Shown: piece after piece, positions 5,376 to 12,261 of the stretch
Layout of the letters: every line of letters starts with the position of its first letter
Numbering within the stretch: the first letter of the stretch is position 1
NCBI GenBank assembly: GCA_036276235.1
Contig: DATBDZ010000340.1
Span: 1-13,024, forward strand
Direction: 5' to 3'
From: JANWHF01 sp036276235
GTDB lineage: Bacteria; Planctomycetota; Phycisphaerae; Tepidisphaerales; Tepidisphaeraceae
Length of the DNA stretch: 13,024 nucleotides
The notes under the pieces: generated by a model
Told to the model about the DNA's origin: nothing
The model's database searches: none
The model's input: the letters and a program-made list of their open reading frames with translations, nothing else
Program-made: the position numbers and the translations under genes

Positions 5376-7565
5376 TCAAGAAATTGTACGCATCCCTTCG
5401 TCCGACCTCTTCGCCGAGATCATCCTGGCGTACTGGGCTTCCAGGTTGCGAATAAACCGTTCGCTATCAGTCAGCGGCGAGCCGCGCATGCGCGCGCGTA
5501 ATTCGCTGCGGATACGTGTGAGCCGCGGGATGTCGCGGGCCAGTTCAATCGCCAACTGCTCATACTGTTGCGGCGTATTCGCAATCAGATCTTGCAGACC
5601 GACGTTACTTAGCAGGCTTACGCCGACGCGCGAGCGGTGCGTGTTGCCGGCGAGCGTGACGACCGGCACTCCCATCCAGAGGGCTTCGCAGGTGGTCGTG
5701 GTGCCGTGATAGGGGAAGGGGTCGAGGGCCACGTCAATTTCGCTGTAGCGTTCGAGGTGTGCGCTGAGGGACGCCACCGTGGAAAGCAGGACGAGGCGGT
5801 CTTCGGCGATGCCTCTACAGGCAAACATTTCGCGCAAGGAGCGTTGATTGTCCGGATCATGCAGCGACCGGTTCTTGAGTACGAGCCGCGAGTGGGGGAT
5901 TTGCCGCAGGATGCGCGCCCAAAGCTCGATCACCCGCTCGGAGATTTTCGGCATCGCGTTGAACGAGCCGAAGGTGATGCGCCCGGTCGCGGCACTGGGA
6001 ACTGGTGATACGTTCGGCGAGTTTTGCGGCGGCTGATAGCAAATGAAACAATCGGGCAGGCGCACCAATTCCTCGGTGTGCAGGGATTCTGTCATTGCGG
6101 CTGGATCACAATGGGCGTCGGTGATGCGGTAAGCCATGATCTCGCGCGGAAGGCCCGTAGTATTTGGATATCCCAAATAGGTGACCTGAATCGCGGCGGG
6201 CCTGCGTGCAAAAACCATCAATCGATTGCGGCCGGTGTGACCGGCCAGATCGACGAGAATGTCGATGCAATCCAGGCGAATCAGCCGATCCAGATCGTCA
6301 TCTGTCATCCGCGCCACCTCGCGCCAGTCATCAGCGGGAACGAACTGGCGCAGCCGAGCCGTCACTTCGTCTGGTGCCTCGACGTCGCAATATATAATCG
6401 GGTGAACGTTCGTTCGATCGTATCCTGACAGAAGCGGAGCAACAAAATGGGAAACGGGATGGGCGCGCAAATCTGGCGAGATGTACCCGACGCGCAACGG
6501 AAGATTTAATTGTTCCTGTGGCTCGTGATCGGCCAAAGTGGGCGCGTGAACCTTCGCCCACGCTTTGTGTTCCTCAAAGAGCGAGGCGTCATCGATTGTC
6601 GGCGAATAATTAAGCGCCAACAGCATGTCGCTATGAAGCCGATGCGCTTTGGGATTTTGCCCCAAAGCCTGGCGGTAAGTGGCGATCGCTTCATCGAACC
6701 GCATTGTTTCCAGGAGCGCGCCGGCGAGATTGCCGCGCGAACCGTTATCGCGGGGATTCAGCCGAATCGCGGCACGGTATGCGTCGGCAGCCGCCGATAG
6801 CTGGCCCAAATGTTCAAGGGCATAGCCGAGGAATGGGTAGGCTTCGGCGCTACTTGGGTCGAGCGCGATCGCCCGCCGCGCAGTGTCGGCCGCCTCGTGA
6901 AAGCGGGCCAAGTGGTTCAACACGTCCGCAAGATTGCCCAGCGCCTGCGGCCAATCGGGCTGCAATTCCAGCGCCCGCGAAAGCGCCGCCAGCGCGCCCG
7001 CGTGGTCACCGGCCTTGTTCAGCGCAGCGCCAAGCTGCGCGTGGAGCGGCGCCAGCGCCGGCTCGATCGCCAGCAAACGCCGGCAGGCGTCGGCCACTTC
7101 CAGAAATCGTCCTTCGCGTATCAGGATCGAGCAGAGCGCATCGTGAGCCGGCGCGAAGCGCGGGTTGATCGCCAGCGCTTGGTGCTGCGCGGCAATCGCA
7201 TCTTCAGTCTGTCCTCGTTTGTCCAGTGCCAAGCCTAAAGCGTGATACGCCCGCGCGTCTGATGGACGCAACCGGATCGCGGCGTGACAAGCTTCGATCG
7301 CCTCTTCATCGCGGCCGGCTGTGCGAAGCGCATTGCTCAAATTGACGTAAATCTCGCCCAGGGGATTAGCGGCGATTGCTTTGCGAAAGAGCTCAATCGC
7401 CTCCGCGGCGCGGCCCTGCTGGCCCGCGAGCACGCCAAGCAAATTCAGCGCATTGGCATCAGTGGGATTCAGCGAAAGTAGATGATGATAAATCGATTGC
7501 GCCTGGTCGAGGCGACCCGCGCGATGGTGCTCAACGGCCTGCTCAAGAAGCTGCTGCGACGTCAT
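5376..7565 (-). CDS. TPR-repeat protein with O-GlcNAc-transferase-like (GT41) catalytic domain
   Basis: Predicted cytoplasmic protein glycosyltransferase of the OGT/SPINDLY type. Numbered from TTG 7577 (733 residues), residues 5-320 form about nine TPR repeats at a 34-residue period (for example YHALGLALDKRGQTEDAIAA, LGNLADVLNHLARFHEAADT), the usual partner-binding superhelix. The GT-B half starts near 360 with LRVGYISPDLRAHPVSHF; His373 sits at the position of the family's conserved active-site His. FGSFNAMPKIS carries Lys544, the likely UDP-binding lysine. DPFPYHGTTTTCEALWMGVP (619-638) and AGNTHRSRVGVSLL are the nucleotide-sugar-binding end. I chose ATG 7565 over the TTG because it starts at MTSQQLLEQ, a typical TPR opening. 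It is divergent from a small glycosyltransferase-like gene 140 bp away. Donor sugar and acceptor protein are unknown. Confidence 0.88.
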   Translation of the reverse strand: MTSQQLLEQAVEHHRAGRLDQAQSIYHHLLSLNPTDANALNLLGVLAGQQGRAAEAIELFRKAIAANPLGEIYVNLSNALRTAGRDEEAIEACHAAIRLRPSDARAYHALGLALDKRGQTEDAIAAQHQALAINPRFAPAHDALCSILIREGRFLEVADACRRLLAIEPALAPLHAQLGAALNKAGDHAGALAALSRALELQPDWPQALGNLADVLNHLARFHEAADTARRAIALDPSSAEAYPFLGYALEHLGQLSAAADAYRAAIRLNPRDNGSRGNLAGALLETMRFDEAIATYRQALGQNPKAHRLHSDMLLALNYSPTIDDASLFEEHKAWAKVHAPTLADHEPQEQLNLPLRVGYISPDLRAHPVSHFVAPLLSGYDRTNVHPIIYCDVEAPDEVTARLRQFVPADDWREVARMTDDDLDRLIRLDCIDILVDLAGHTGRNRLMVFARRPAAIQVTYLGYPNTTGLPREIMAYRITDAHCDPAAMTESLHTEELVRLPDCFICYQPPQNSPNVSPVPSAATGRITFGSFNAMPKISERVIELWARILRQIPHSRLVLKNRSLHDPDNQRSLREMFACRGIAEDRLVLLSTVASLSAHLERYSEIDVALDPFPYHGTTTTCEALWMGVPVVTLAGNTHRSRVGVSLLSNVGLQDLIANTPQQYEQLAIELARDIPRLTRIRSELRARMRGSPLTDSERFIRNLEAQYARMISAKRSDEGMRTIS

Positions 7566-7705
7566 ACCGAATGGCAATCAATGCCCTGCCCAAGCTAACC
7601 GGGTGCCGGCCGGAACGCCACGCGAGCAAGCCATTGGCTATTTGAAGATCGTCAATGGAAAGAACCTCGGTTTTTTGAAATCTGGAATGTAAGCTTCCTT
7701 CCCAC

Positions 7706-8449
7706 ATGAAAGAGCAGATTGGCCTGATTCAGACCCGCGGAATTGGCGACATCATCATTGCTCTGCCAATCGCGGATTATTTTATCGAGCAGGGCCACGA
7801 CGTCCATTGGCCCATTGACGAGCGATTCGTCAACTTTTTTCGCGACGCCAAACCGCAAGTCAATTTCATTCCAATCGCGCAAGATGCAGGCGCAGCCAAT
7901 TGGGTGCAGCGATTCTTCCTTGACGATCCGATGATGCTTTTGCACGCCCTTAATTGCACTCGTATCATTCCTCTTTACGCTGAACTCAAGAACACGTCCG
8001 TGGTGAATACAGCGCTGGCTGATGCCCTGAAATTCGACGAATACAAATACGCGGCAGCCGGCGTCCCCTTTTCCAGAAAATGGAACTTGCGCATCCGGCG
8101 AAACGCGGCGCGGGAGCTGGCGCTGCACGAACGATTGTGCATTAAAGGGGAATACATGTGCGTGCACACCACAGGATCGGATCGCTCAGTGGCAATGACG
8201 ATTTCTCCGGCCTGGCGGAAGAAATATCAGATCATCGAAGTGCGCGAGCTGACGGACAATCCGTTCGATTGGATCTATACGCTCGAACATGCGGCCAAAC
8301 TCGTGCTCCTGGATAGCTGCTTCTCGAACCTGGTAGAGCAATTGAACATTCAGGTGAGCAAAAGCCTGATCCTGCGGTCAAACATCCTCAACACGCCTGT
8401 GATGATGAATGGATGGGAATTTCTCTGCTTCCCAAAGGCAGGACGATGA
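7706..8449 (+). CDS. GT-B fold, glycosyltransferase family 9-like protein
   Basis: A 247-residue protein. The N-terminal segment IGLIQTRGIGDIIIALPIADYF (5-26) is the Gly-rich beta-loop-alpha opening seen in ADP-heptose:LPS heptosyltransferase-like (GT9) proteins. YMCVHTTGSDRS (150-161) starts a second Rossmann half, and LVLLDSCFSNLVEQL (199-213) corresponds to the family's D-S-x(3)-H/N-L nucleotide-sugar loop, with Asn208 where His is common. It is about 100 residues shorter than true heptosyltransferases, so the fold may be trimmed. There is no signal peptide or membrane span. No Shine-Dalgarno precedes ATG 7706. It is divergently paired with the OGT-like gene, which suggests a shared glycosylation role, but only position supports this. 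Confidence 0.55.
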   Translation: MKEQIGLIQTRGIGDIIIALPIADYFIEQGHDVHWPIDERFVNFFRDAKPQVNFIPIAQDAGAANWVQRFFLDDPMMLLHALNCTRIIPLYAELKNTSVVNTALADALKFDEYKYAAAGVPFSRKWNLRIRRNAARELALHERLCIKGEYMCVHTTGSDRSVAMTISPAWRKKYQIIEVRELTDNPFDWIYTLEHAAKLVLLDSCFSNLVEQLNIQVSKSLILRSNILNTPVMMNGWEFLCFPKAGR

Positions 8450-8581
8450 TATCGCGGCCCTAGATTTGACGCCGTTCCTCCGCATCCCCTGTGATTGGTC
8501 GAATCCTTCCGCGAAGTCTCCATCGTCCCAATCATCGCTGGACTTGGCCAGCACAATCCAGCCGTGGTACTCGATGCTCAT
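8378..8581 (-). pseudogene. truncated immunity-protein-like ORF (resembles Imm7 start)
   Basis: ATG 8581 is preceded by GGAGG. The first 30 or so residues, MSIEYHGWIVLAKSSDDWDD, resemble from memory the opening of Imm7-type immunity proteins, which protect against polymorphic toxins. From about residue 33 the sequence loses this character, and the frame runs 72 bases into the antisense of the glycosyltransferase tail before stopping. The full family is well over 100 residues, so this would be a 5' remnant. No toxin gene is present. The family link is a motif impression without a search. Confidence 0.4.
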
Positions 8582-8625
8582 GATCCCTCCAGAATGAGTT
8601 CCGAGCCTTTTTGGATCATGCGAAA

Positions 8626-9471
8626 CTACTTCTTTGGTCCATCAAGCCGTTTCGTTTTCGGCGGCGGTAGAAAATTCTGGCTCGTCACGACCGCGCGGCC
8701 CGTCTTTTCTTCCAGCTCCAGGCGGGCTTTCTTTGCGATGTTGCCGCCGGTTCGGGCGGCCGACTTGTTTTCGTCCATGCCGGTGGCATCGGTTTTTTCG
8801 GCGATTTGCCGGGTTGAAAGCTCGGCCAGCGCGGTGAAGATCAGTTCCGCCTCGCTCATGTGGTCGCGAAGGTTGTGATTCTTTAGCCCTTTGATGGACT
8901 TGTGATCCTGTATGGTCACTCCGGACCATTCCTGATGAATGATGTTGGTAAGGATGGCGAATTCATCGCCCTTCCTGACTTGGTGCGTGGCCCAGTAGTC
9001 GGTCAGCTTGTTGCGGGTTTCCTGCCCGGTCATCCGCTGCTGGATCCACTTTTCGCTGCGACCCTGTTTTTGCCATGTTTCCCGCGCGCGATCCAGCGCC
9101 TGAGCGGGGTCGGTCATCTCCTGCATCCGCTCGTAGCCGACCTTTGCGAGCCAGAGCTTGATTGGCTCGGCCTTGGGGCTAGGAACGCTTTGGACCAGGC
9201 GAAGCAAAGTTTGCGCGCTGGCAACGTCGGTGAGGTAACTCTTGCCATCGGCCGCGGGCATTTTCAGTCGGTGACAATCTGTCACCGACTGACTGCCTTC
9301 CTTTTTGAGTCGTTCCTTCAGCTTATTCCAGTACTTGCGGGCCGTCTGGAAATCCGGCTGCTGGGTCAATACAGCGATGATATCCACCACCGAGAAAAGC
9401 CACGTTTGGGTCTTCTCGTCATACACTCGGCGGATCTCATGATTCTCGAATTGGACGGGTAGATTCTTCAT
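8626..9471 (-). CDS. BRO-N / DinD-like (DNA-damage-inducible protein D family) protein
   Basis: A 281-residue protein of the BRO-family/DinD-like group, often annotated as phage antirepressor. Residues 11-110 form the BRO-N region: EIRRVYDEKTQTWLFSVVD, then YWNKLKERLKKEG, CHRLKMPAADGKSYLTDV and LRLVQSVPSPKAEPIKLWLAKVG. The C-terminal half carries the DinD-type run LGLK-like GLKNHNLRDHM (195-205), ELIFTALAELSTRQIA, and ENKSAARTGGNIAKKARLELEEKTGR (234-259). ATG 9471 matches the family start (MKNL.., then F.N.EIRRV); the frame remains open upstream to TTG 9540. The family is scattered among phages, plasmids and accessory islands, so transfer is plausible. Its biochemical role is unsettled; DNA binding is known for BRO-N. 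No phage structural genes are nearby. Confidence 0.85.
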   Translation of the reverse strand: MKNLPVQFENHEIRRVYDEKTQTWLFSVVDIIAVLTQQPDFQTARKYWNKLKERLKKEGSQSVTDCHRLKMPAADGKSYLTDVASAQTLLRLVQSVPSPKAEPIKLWLAKVGYERMQEMTDPAQALDRARETWQKQGRSEKWIQQRMTGQETRNKLTDYWATHQVRKGDEFAILTNIIHQEWSGVTIQDHKSIKGLKNHNLRDHMSEAELIFTALAELSTRQIAEKTDATGMDENKSAARTGGNIAKKARLELEEKTGRAVVTSQNFLPPPKTKRLDGPKK

Positions 9472-9563
9472 GGGTGGTGGCCCCTGATTGGTCGTAAGTT
9501 TTTCGCTGTGCGCGATAATAACGCCGACGCCCGGGCGCAACCAGCGTCGCCTGATGTTTTAGT

Positions 9564-9598
9564 AGTTTTCAAGTTTCAAGTTTCGGGTTTCGGGTGGA
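9564..9598 (+). repeat. 7-bp tandem repeat (AAGTTTC type)
   Basis: Five consecutive heptamers, AGTTTTC, AAGTTTC, AAGTTTC, GGGTTTC and GGGTGGA, lie upstream of the helix-turn-helix gene. Unlike the heptamer arrays around rplC, no inverted partner arm is seen nearby. Confidence 0.7.
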
Positions 9599-9659
9599 GG
9601 GAGGGCAACACATCGCTTCACCTGAAATCCGCTCCCACCAAGATATTAGCATTTTGTTC

Positions 9660-9688
9660 TTGCACTCCCACCCCCCGACCGTTATCCT
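9660..9688 (+). promoter_or_regulatory. possible promoter of the helix-turn-helix gene
   Basis: TTGCAC (9660-9665), a 17-base spacer, then TATCCT (9683-9688), the same -10 hexamer proposed for rpsJ. The surrounding 9683-9700 stretch is locally AT-rich. The -35 is a weak match, so this is tentative. Confidence 0.3.
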
Positions 9689-9698
9689 AACATATATC

Positions 9699-9715
9699 TA
9701 ACCTGAAGGAGGTTA
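9699..9715 (+). promoter_or_regulatory. strong ribosome-binding site inside a small hairpin
   Basis: AAGGAGG (9706-9712) lies seven bases before ATG 9720 and is the only full-consensus Shine-Dalgarno site I see in the window. It sits in TAACCT-GAAGG-AGGTTA, a perfect 6-bp stem with a 5-nt loop, so half of the site is paired. This could tune translation or may be incidental. Confidence 0.5.
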
Positions 9716-9719
9716 TCGT

Positions 9720-10283
9720 ATGTCGAATCTTGCGAATGGGATGGCCGCGCCGGCGCCGGTGCGGGGGGAGCTTTCGGTGCCGCAGCAGCGGGCATTGGCG
9801 GTTTTGATTGAGGGGAAGGCATTGAAGGAGGCGGCGGAGGGGGCCGGCGTCAATCGATCAACCCTCTATCGCTGGATCAGGCAGGACGCGGCGTTCGCGG
9901 CCGCCTACAACGCGTGGCAGCAGGAGGCCGCCGAGTCGGCAAGGGCGCGGATGCATGCCTCCATTCATCTGGCGGTGGAGAGGGTCATTCGCTGCATGGA
10001 GAATGATCAGGATCTGTCGTTCAAGGTGATCAAGGAGATGGGGATCCTCAAGCCGCGCGCTGCGGGGCAGATCGATGCGGATCGCCTGCGTCAGGAGATG
10101 GCACTGGAACAGCGCGACTTGGCGCGGCGATTCGATGAAGCCGCGGAGCCGCCAGCCCGGCGGATTGTGTCGCAGGTGACCACAACGCCAAGCCTGCCGA
10201 CGGCGGAGCCGGTGGCGCAGTCGCCGCCGACTGACGCGACGAGTGCAGTAACAAGCGAGACAAACGACGAGACTTCCGCGTGA
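9720..10283 (+). CDS. small helix-turn-helix protein, phage terminase-small-subunit-like
   Basis: A 187-residue protein. Residues 18-56 contain a helix-turn-helix: LSVPQQRALAVLIEGKALK, then AAEGAGVNRSTLYRWIRQD with the recognition helix at NRSTLYRWI (45-53). A charged helical region (62-112) ends in KEMGILKPRA. The C-terminal 45 residues are Pro/Thr/Ala-rich and probably disordered. HTH plus DPAF-like (DAAFAAAYNAW) layout is shared by phage small terminase subunits and orphan DNA-binding proteins in environmental genomes. There is no large terminase or capsid gene nearby, so a stand-alone regulator or a relic of a mobile element is equally likely. It has an unusually strong ribosome-binding site compared with its neighbours. 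Confidence 0.75.
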   Translation: MSNLANGMAAPAPVRGELSVPQQRALAVLIEGKALKEAAEGAGVNRSTLYRWIRQDAAFAAAYNAWQQEAAESARARMHASIHLAVERVIRCMENDQDLSFKVIKEMGILKPRAAGQIDADRLRQEMALEQRDLARRFDEAAEPPARRIVSQVTTTPSLPTAEPVAQSPPTDATSAVTSETNDETSA

Positions 10284-10373
10284 AGATAGGCAAAATGGTG
10301 CACGATTTGGAGCCGATGTTGATTAGCGTAAGTTGATTATTTCCAACATATTGCGCCTATCATATCTACTAAC

Positions 10374-10573
10374 TTGAATGCACCATTTGCACCATTCTGG
10401 GCTTTCCGCGAGGCGCTGGAGGCGCAGGCCTCACCACAAGATCTGGTGGACGAAAGTGGTGCTTTGGATGTTACAGCCTTCCGAGGTGTAACAGACGCAT
10501 GGATGACATAAATGACTCTATCGTAACCCGTTGCGCGATGGGTAGCGCCCGTGTGACACAGGCGCAGTTGTAA
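10374..10573 (+). pseudogene. possible frameshifted small gene in the 435-bp gap after the HTH gene
   Basis: The gap 10284-10718 has no long frame. A 45-codon frame from TTG 10374 to TAA 10511 reads like real protein: NAPFAPFWAFREALEAQ, then QDLVDESGALDVTAFRGVTDAWM. An adjacent frame takes over at ATG 10499 (MDDINDSIVTRCAMGS, ending TAA 10573), so one indel near 10500 would join them. I do not recognise the family, and no ribosome-binding site precedes TTG 10374. The rest of the gap holds several TGTAAC motifs (10487, 10569, 10578, with an inverted copy at 10469) and a 9-mer TGCACCATT present twice (10379, 10388), with an inverted copy at 10294. Confidence 0.3.
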
Positions 10574-10721
10574 CATTTGTAACCTGCAAACGGCGCTGAG
10601 CCGACTAAGTAATCCCGGCTTGAATGCAGCTTCGTTGAGCAACATTAAGATGAACAGTAGGATGCGGAAGCGGGTTAAGGGTCAGACGAAGATCAGGACG
10701 TTCGTTGAGGCATGAGAAGTG

Positions 10722-11426
10722 ATGACACGCACACCATCGTTAATGACCGCAATTCTGATTTCGCAGATGGCGGTGCTCTCGGCCGCCGCGCAACCGGCGC
10801 CCGGTCCGGCCAGTCGCCCGGCGGAAGTGCGGGCCGAGCGCGATTTCAGCGCGCAGATGGCCAAGCTCGACGCGGAGTATCGCAGCAAAAAGTTGGAAGT
10901 CCTCAAACGGTATGTCGCGCAGCTCGCGTTCGTTAAAAGCCTGGAGGTTCGTTCCGGTGACCCTGCCGAGGCACAGCGCCTCTTTGATTCCATCAACTAT
11001 GTGAACGCGAAGATCGCTGAGCTCGATCCGCCGCGCCCTGCGGGTGAAGCGGCGTTTGCGTTTAGTCTCGTGATGTCCGAAGCCATGCATCAGAACGTAG
11101 TCAATGTCAGCCTGACTGACATCGCCATTCTGGATAAGTCCATCGACAATCCAGTGCAAAACGTAGTGTGGCAGGCAAAGCTCGCCGCCGATCAACAAGA
11201 GCGGCTGACAAAGTTCCTGCGCACCTTTCCGCTCGCCCAGCTCCGCGATTCCTACGCCAACTCGAATGTGAATGACGGCTACTTCGTCACGTTCATAATC
11301 CAACTCGGCGACACGCCGACCCGCACAATCACCGTCTCCAACGCCAGGCAGCGCGATCTGGAACGGCTGGTCGAAGAGATAAATGACCTCATCCCACCCA
11401 AATTCATTATGACGAAGCTTCACTGA
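10722..11426 (+). CDS. secreted or periplasmic protein of unknown function
   Basis: A 234-residue protein with an N-terminal signal peptide: hydrophobic ILISQMAVLSAAA, then probable cleavage before QPAPGP. A Pro/Ala-rich linker leads to a charged helical segment (about 40-105, RDFSAQMAKLDAEYRSKK onward) with coiled-coil potential. The last 130 residues look like one compact domain, ending with QLGDTPTRTITVSNARQ and LVEEINDLIPPKF. That pattern (polar strand, RTITVSN, then an amphipathic helix and LIP) recurs in uncharacterised exported proteins, but I know no function for it. GTG 10719 directly precedes the chosen ATG and has GAGG eight bases upstream, so either start is possible. It appears monocistronic. 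Confidence 0.7.
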   Translation: MTRTPSLMTAILISQMAVLSAAAQPAPGPASRPAEVRAERDFSAQMAKLDAEYRSKKLEVLKRYVAQLAFVKSLEVRSGDPAEAQRLFDSINYVNAKIAELDPPRPAGEAAFAFSLVMSEAMHQNVVNVSLTDIAILDKSIDNPVQNVVWQAKLAADQQERLTKFLRTFPLAQLRDSYANSNVNDGYFVTFIIQLGDTPTRTITVSNARQRDLERLVEEINDLIPPKFIMTKLH

Positions 11427-11436
11427 GGGGTCTTCT

Positions 11437-11559
11437 TTGGAGTACTTGCGTCGATTCCGCAGCTCCGCCGCGCGTTGCCAGCGGATGCATTTTGATGACG
11501 AGGATGAGCGGATCACTCGCTATCTGCTGAAACCGTGCCTATTGTTATTGCGTAAATGA
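11437..11559 (+). CDS. possible 40-codon small ORF after the secreted-protein gene
   Basis: TTG 11437 is preceded by GAGGGG with six bases of spacing, immediately after the stop at 11426. The product starts MEYLRRFRSSAARCQ and contains HFDDEDERITRYLLKPC. It has no recognised family. Apart from this, the 11427-11747 stretch holds only the rpsJ promoter and leader. Confidence 0.2.
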   Translation: MEYLRRFRSSAARCQRMHFDDEDERITRYLLKPCLLLLRK

Positions 11560-11610
11560 AGGTGTTTGGGCGATGGGGCGCCGTCTGCGGGCGAATTTGT
11601 TTCGCCTGAC

Positions 11611-11638
11611 TTGACAGCGATTCTTTTTCTTATATCCT
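11611..11638 (+). promoter_or_regulatory. probable sigma70-type promoter of the S10 operon
   Basis: A perfect -35 TTGACA (11611-11616), a 16-base T-rich spacer, then TATCCT (11633-11638, 4/6 match to TATAAT). The start point would fall near 11645, giving a leader of about 100 nt before rpsJ. Confidence 0.6.
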
Positions 11639-11644
11639 TCTCGT

Positions 11645-11683
11645 CCCGATTTGGGCAGCGGTCGTGTTGTCGCTGCTGTCGGG
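11645..11683 (+). promoter_or_regulatory. structured leader hairpin upstream of rpsJ
   Basis: CCCGA (11645-11649) pairs with TCGGG (11679-11683), and GCAGCG (11655-11660) pairs with CGCTGC (11671-11676), with an asymmetric internal loop and a 10-nt apical loop. It would sit at the very 5' end of the predicted transcript, about 65 nt before the rpsJ start. S10 operons of other bacteria have leader structures bound by a ribosomal protein (L4 in E. coli); an equivalent role here is only inferred. Confidence 0.5.
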
Positions 11684-11747
11684 AAAAGAACGCAACGAAG
11701 CGACGCAAAGAAGCAATTAAACGAGTCGGAAGGACGCGCTAAATAGC

Positions 11748-12056
11748 ATGCCCGGAGATCGGATTCGAATTCGGATGGAAGCCTACGACCACCGGGCTCT
11801 CGATGCGTCGGCGAAGGACATTGTTGACCACGCCAAGCGCACCAATGCCCGCGTGTGCGGACCGATTCCGATGCCGACGCGCATTGAGCGCTATACTGTA
11901 TTACGCAGCCCGCATATCGATAAGAAGTCTCGTGAGCAGTTCGAGATGCGGACGCACAAACGCCTGATCGATATCTTCGACGCCACCCCGCGCACGGTTG
12001 ATGCGCTTCAGCGTCTGGTTGTGCCGGCGGGTGTTTTTGTGAAGATCAAGATCTAA
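11748..12056 (+). CDS. rpsJ: 30S ribosomal protein S10
   Basis: Small-subunit head protein, also known as NusE in antitermination. The 102 residues are standard length and the family signatures are clear: RIRMEAYDHRALD near the N-terminus, GPIPMPTR (38-45), the extended loop ERYTVLRSPHIDKKSREQFEMRTHKRLIDI, and the C-terminal strand VVPAGVFVKIKI. ATG 11748 gives the expected start; GGAAGGA lies about 13 bases upstream, too far for an ideal ribosome-binding site. It heads the S10 cluster as in most bacteria, but a terminator and a repeat hairpin separate it from rplC. The gene upstream is an unrelated secreted protein, not tuf or fusA. Confidence 0.97.
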   Translation: MPGDRIRIRMEAYDHRALDASAKDIVDHAKRTNARVCGPIPMPTRIERYTVLRSPHIDKKSREQFEMRTHKRLIDIFDATPRTVDALQRLVVPAGVFVKIKI

Positions 12057-12073
12057 TTTTTCGCCGTACATAC

Positions 12074-12102
12074 ATGCCCCTGCTGCAAGGGGCATCTTTT
12101 TT
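12074..12102 (+). terminator. intrinsic terminator or attenuator between rpsJ and rplC
   Basis: ATGCCCC (12074-12080) pairs with GGGGCAT (12089-12095), with one further T-A pair, a 6-nt loop, and then C followed by TTTTTT (12097-12102). It starts 17 bases after the rpsJ stop. This is a textbook intrinsic-terminator layout in a place where most S10 operons read straight through. Confidence 0.8.
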
Positions 12103-12172
12103 CGGACCGTGGGGTTCAACCAAGAACCCAATCGCCCAGATAGGGCCGCGTGTCGAGGATGTTTATTTGTTT

Positions 12173-12250
12173 GTTGGTGGGTTGTGGGTAGTTGGTTGTG
12201 AGTTGTCTGCTGCAATTGACAACCGACAACCAACAACTAACAACCCACAA
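12173..12250 (+). repeat. inverted heptamer-repeat hairpin upstream of rplC
   Basis: The left arm (12173-12207) runs in 7-base steps: GTTGGTG, GGTTGTG, GGTAGTT, GGTTGTG, AGTTGTC. The right arm (12218-12250) runs GACAACC twice, AACAACT, AACAACC, CACAA. The arms pair over about 32 positions with around five mismatches, around a 10-nt loop. The structure ends 11 bases before ATG of rplC, where no Shine-Dalgarno is evident. Confidence 0.85.
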
Positions 12251-12261
12251 ATGAGATTGAC

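Noticed and set aside
9720..10283. Complete prophage or terminase module
   Set aside because: Only an HTH protein is present; there is no large terminase, portal, capsid or integrase gene in the window.
10579..10600. TGCAAACGGCGC shared with the core of the double-hairpin element at 2324
   Set aside because: Only 12 bases match and there are no flanking arms; likely chance, though a degraded core cannot be excluded.
10373..10628. Direct repeat CTTGAATGCA (10373 and 10619) as possible attachment sites
   Set aside because: Ten bases is too short to be meaningful here, no integrase is present and the interval holds no cargo.
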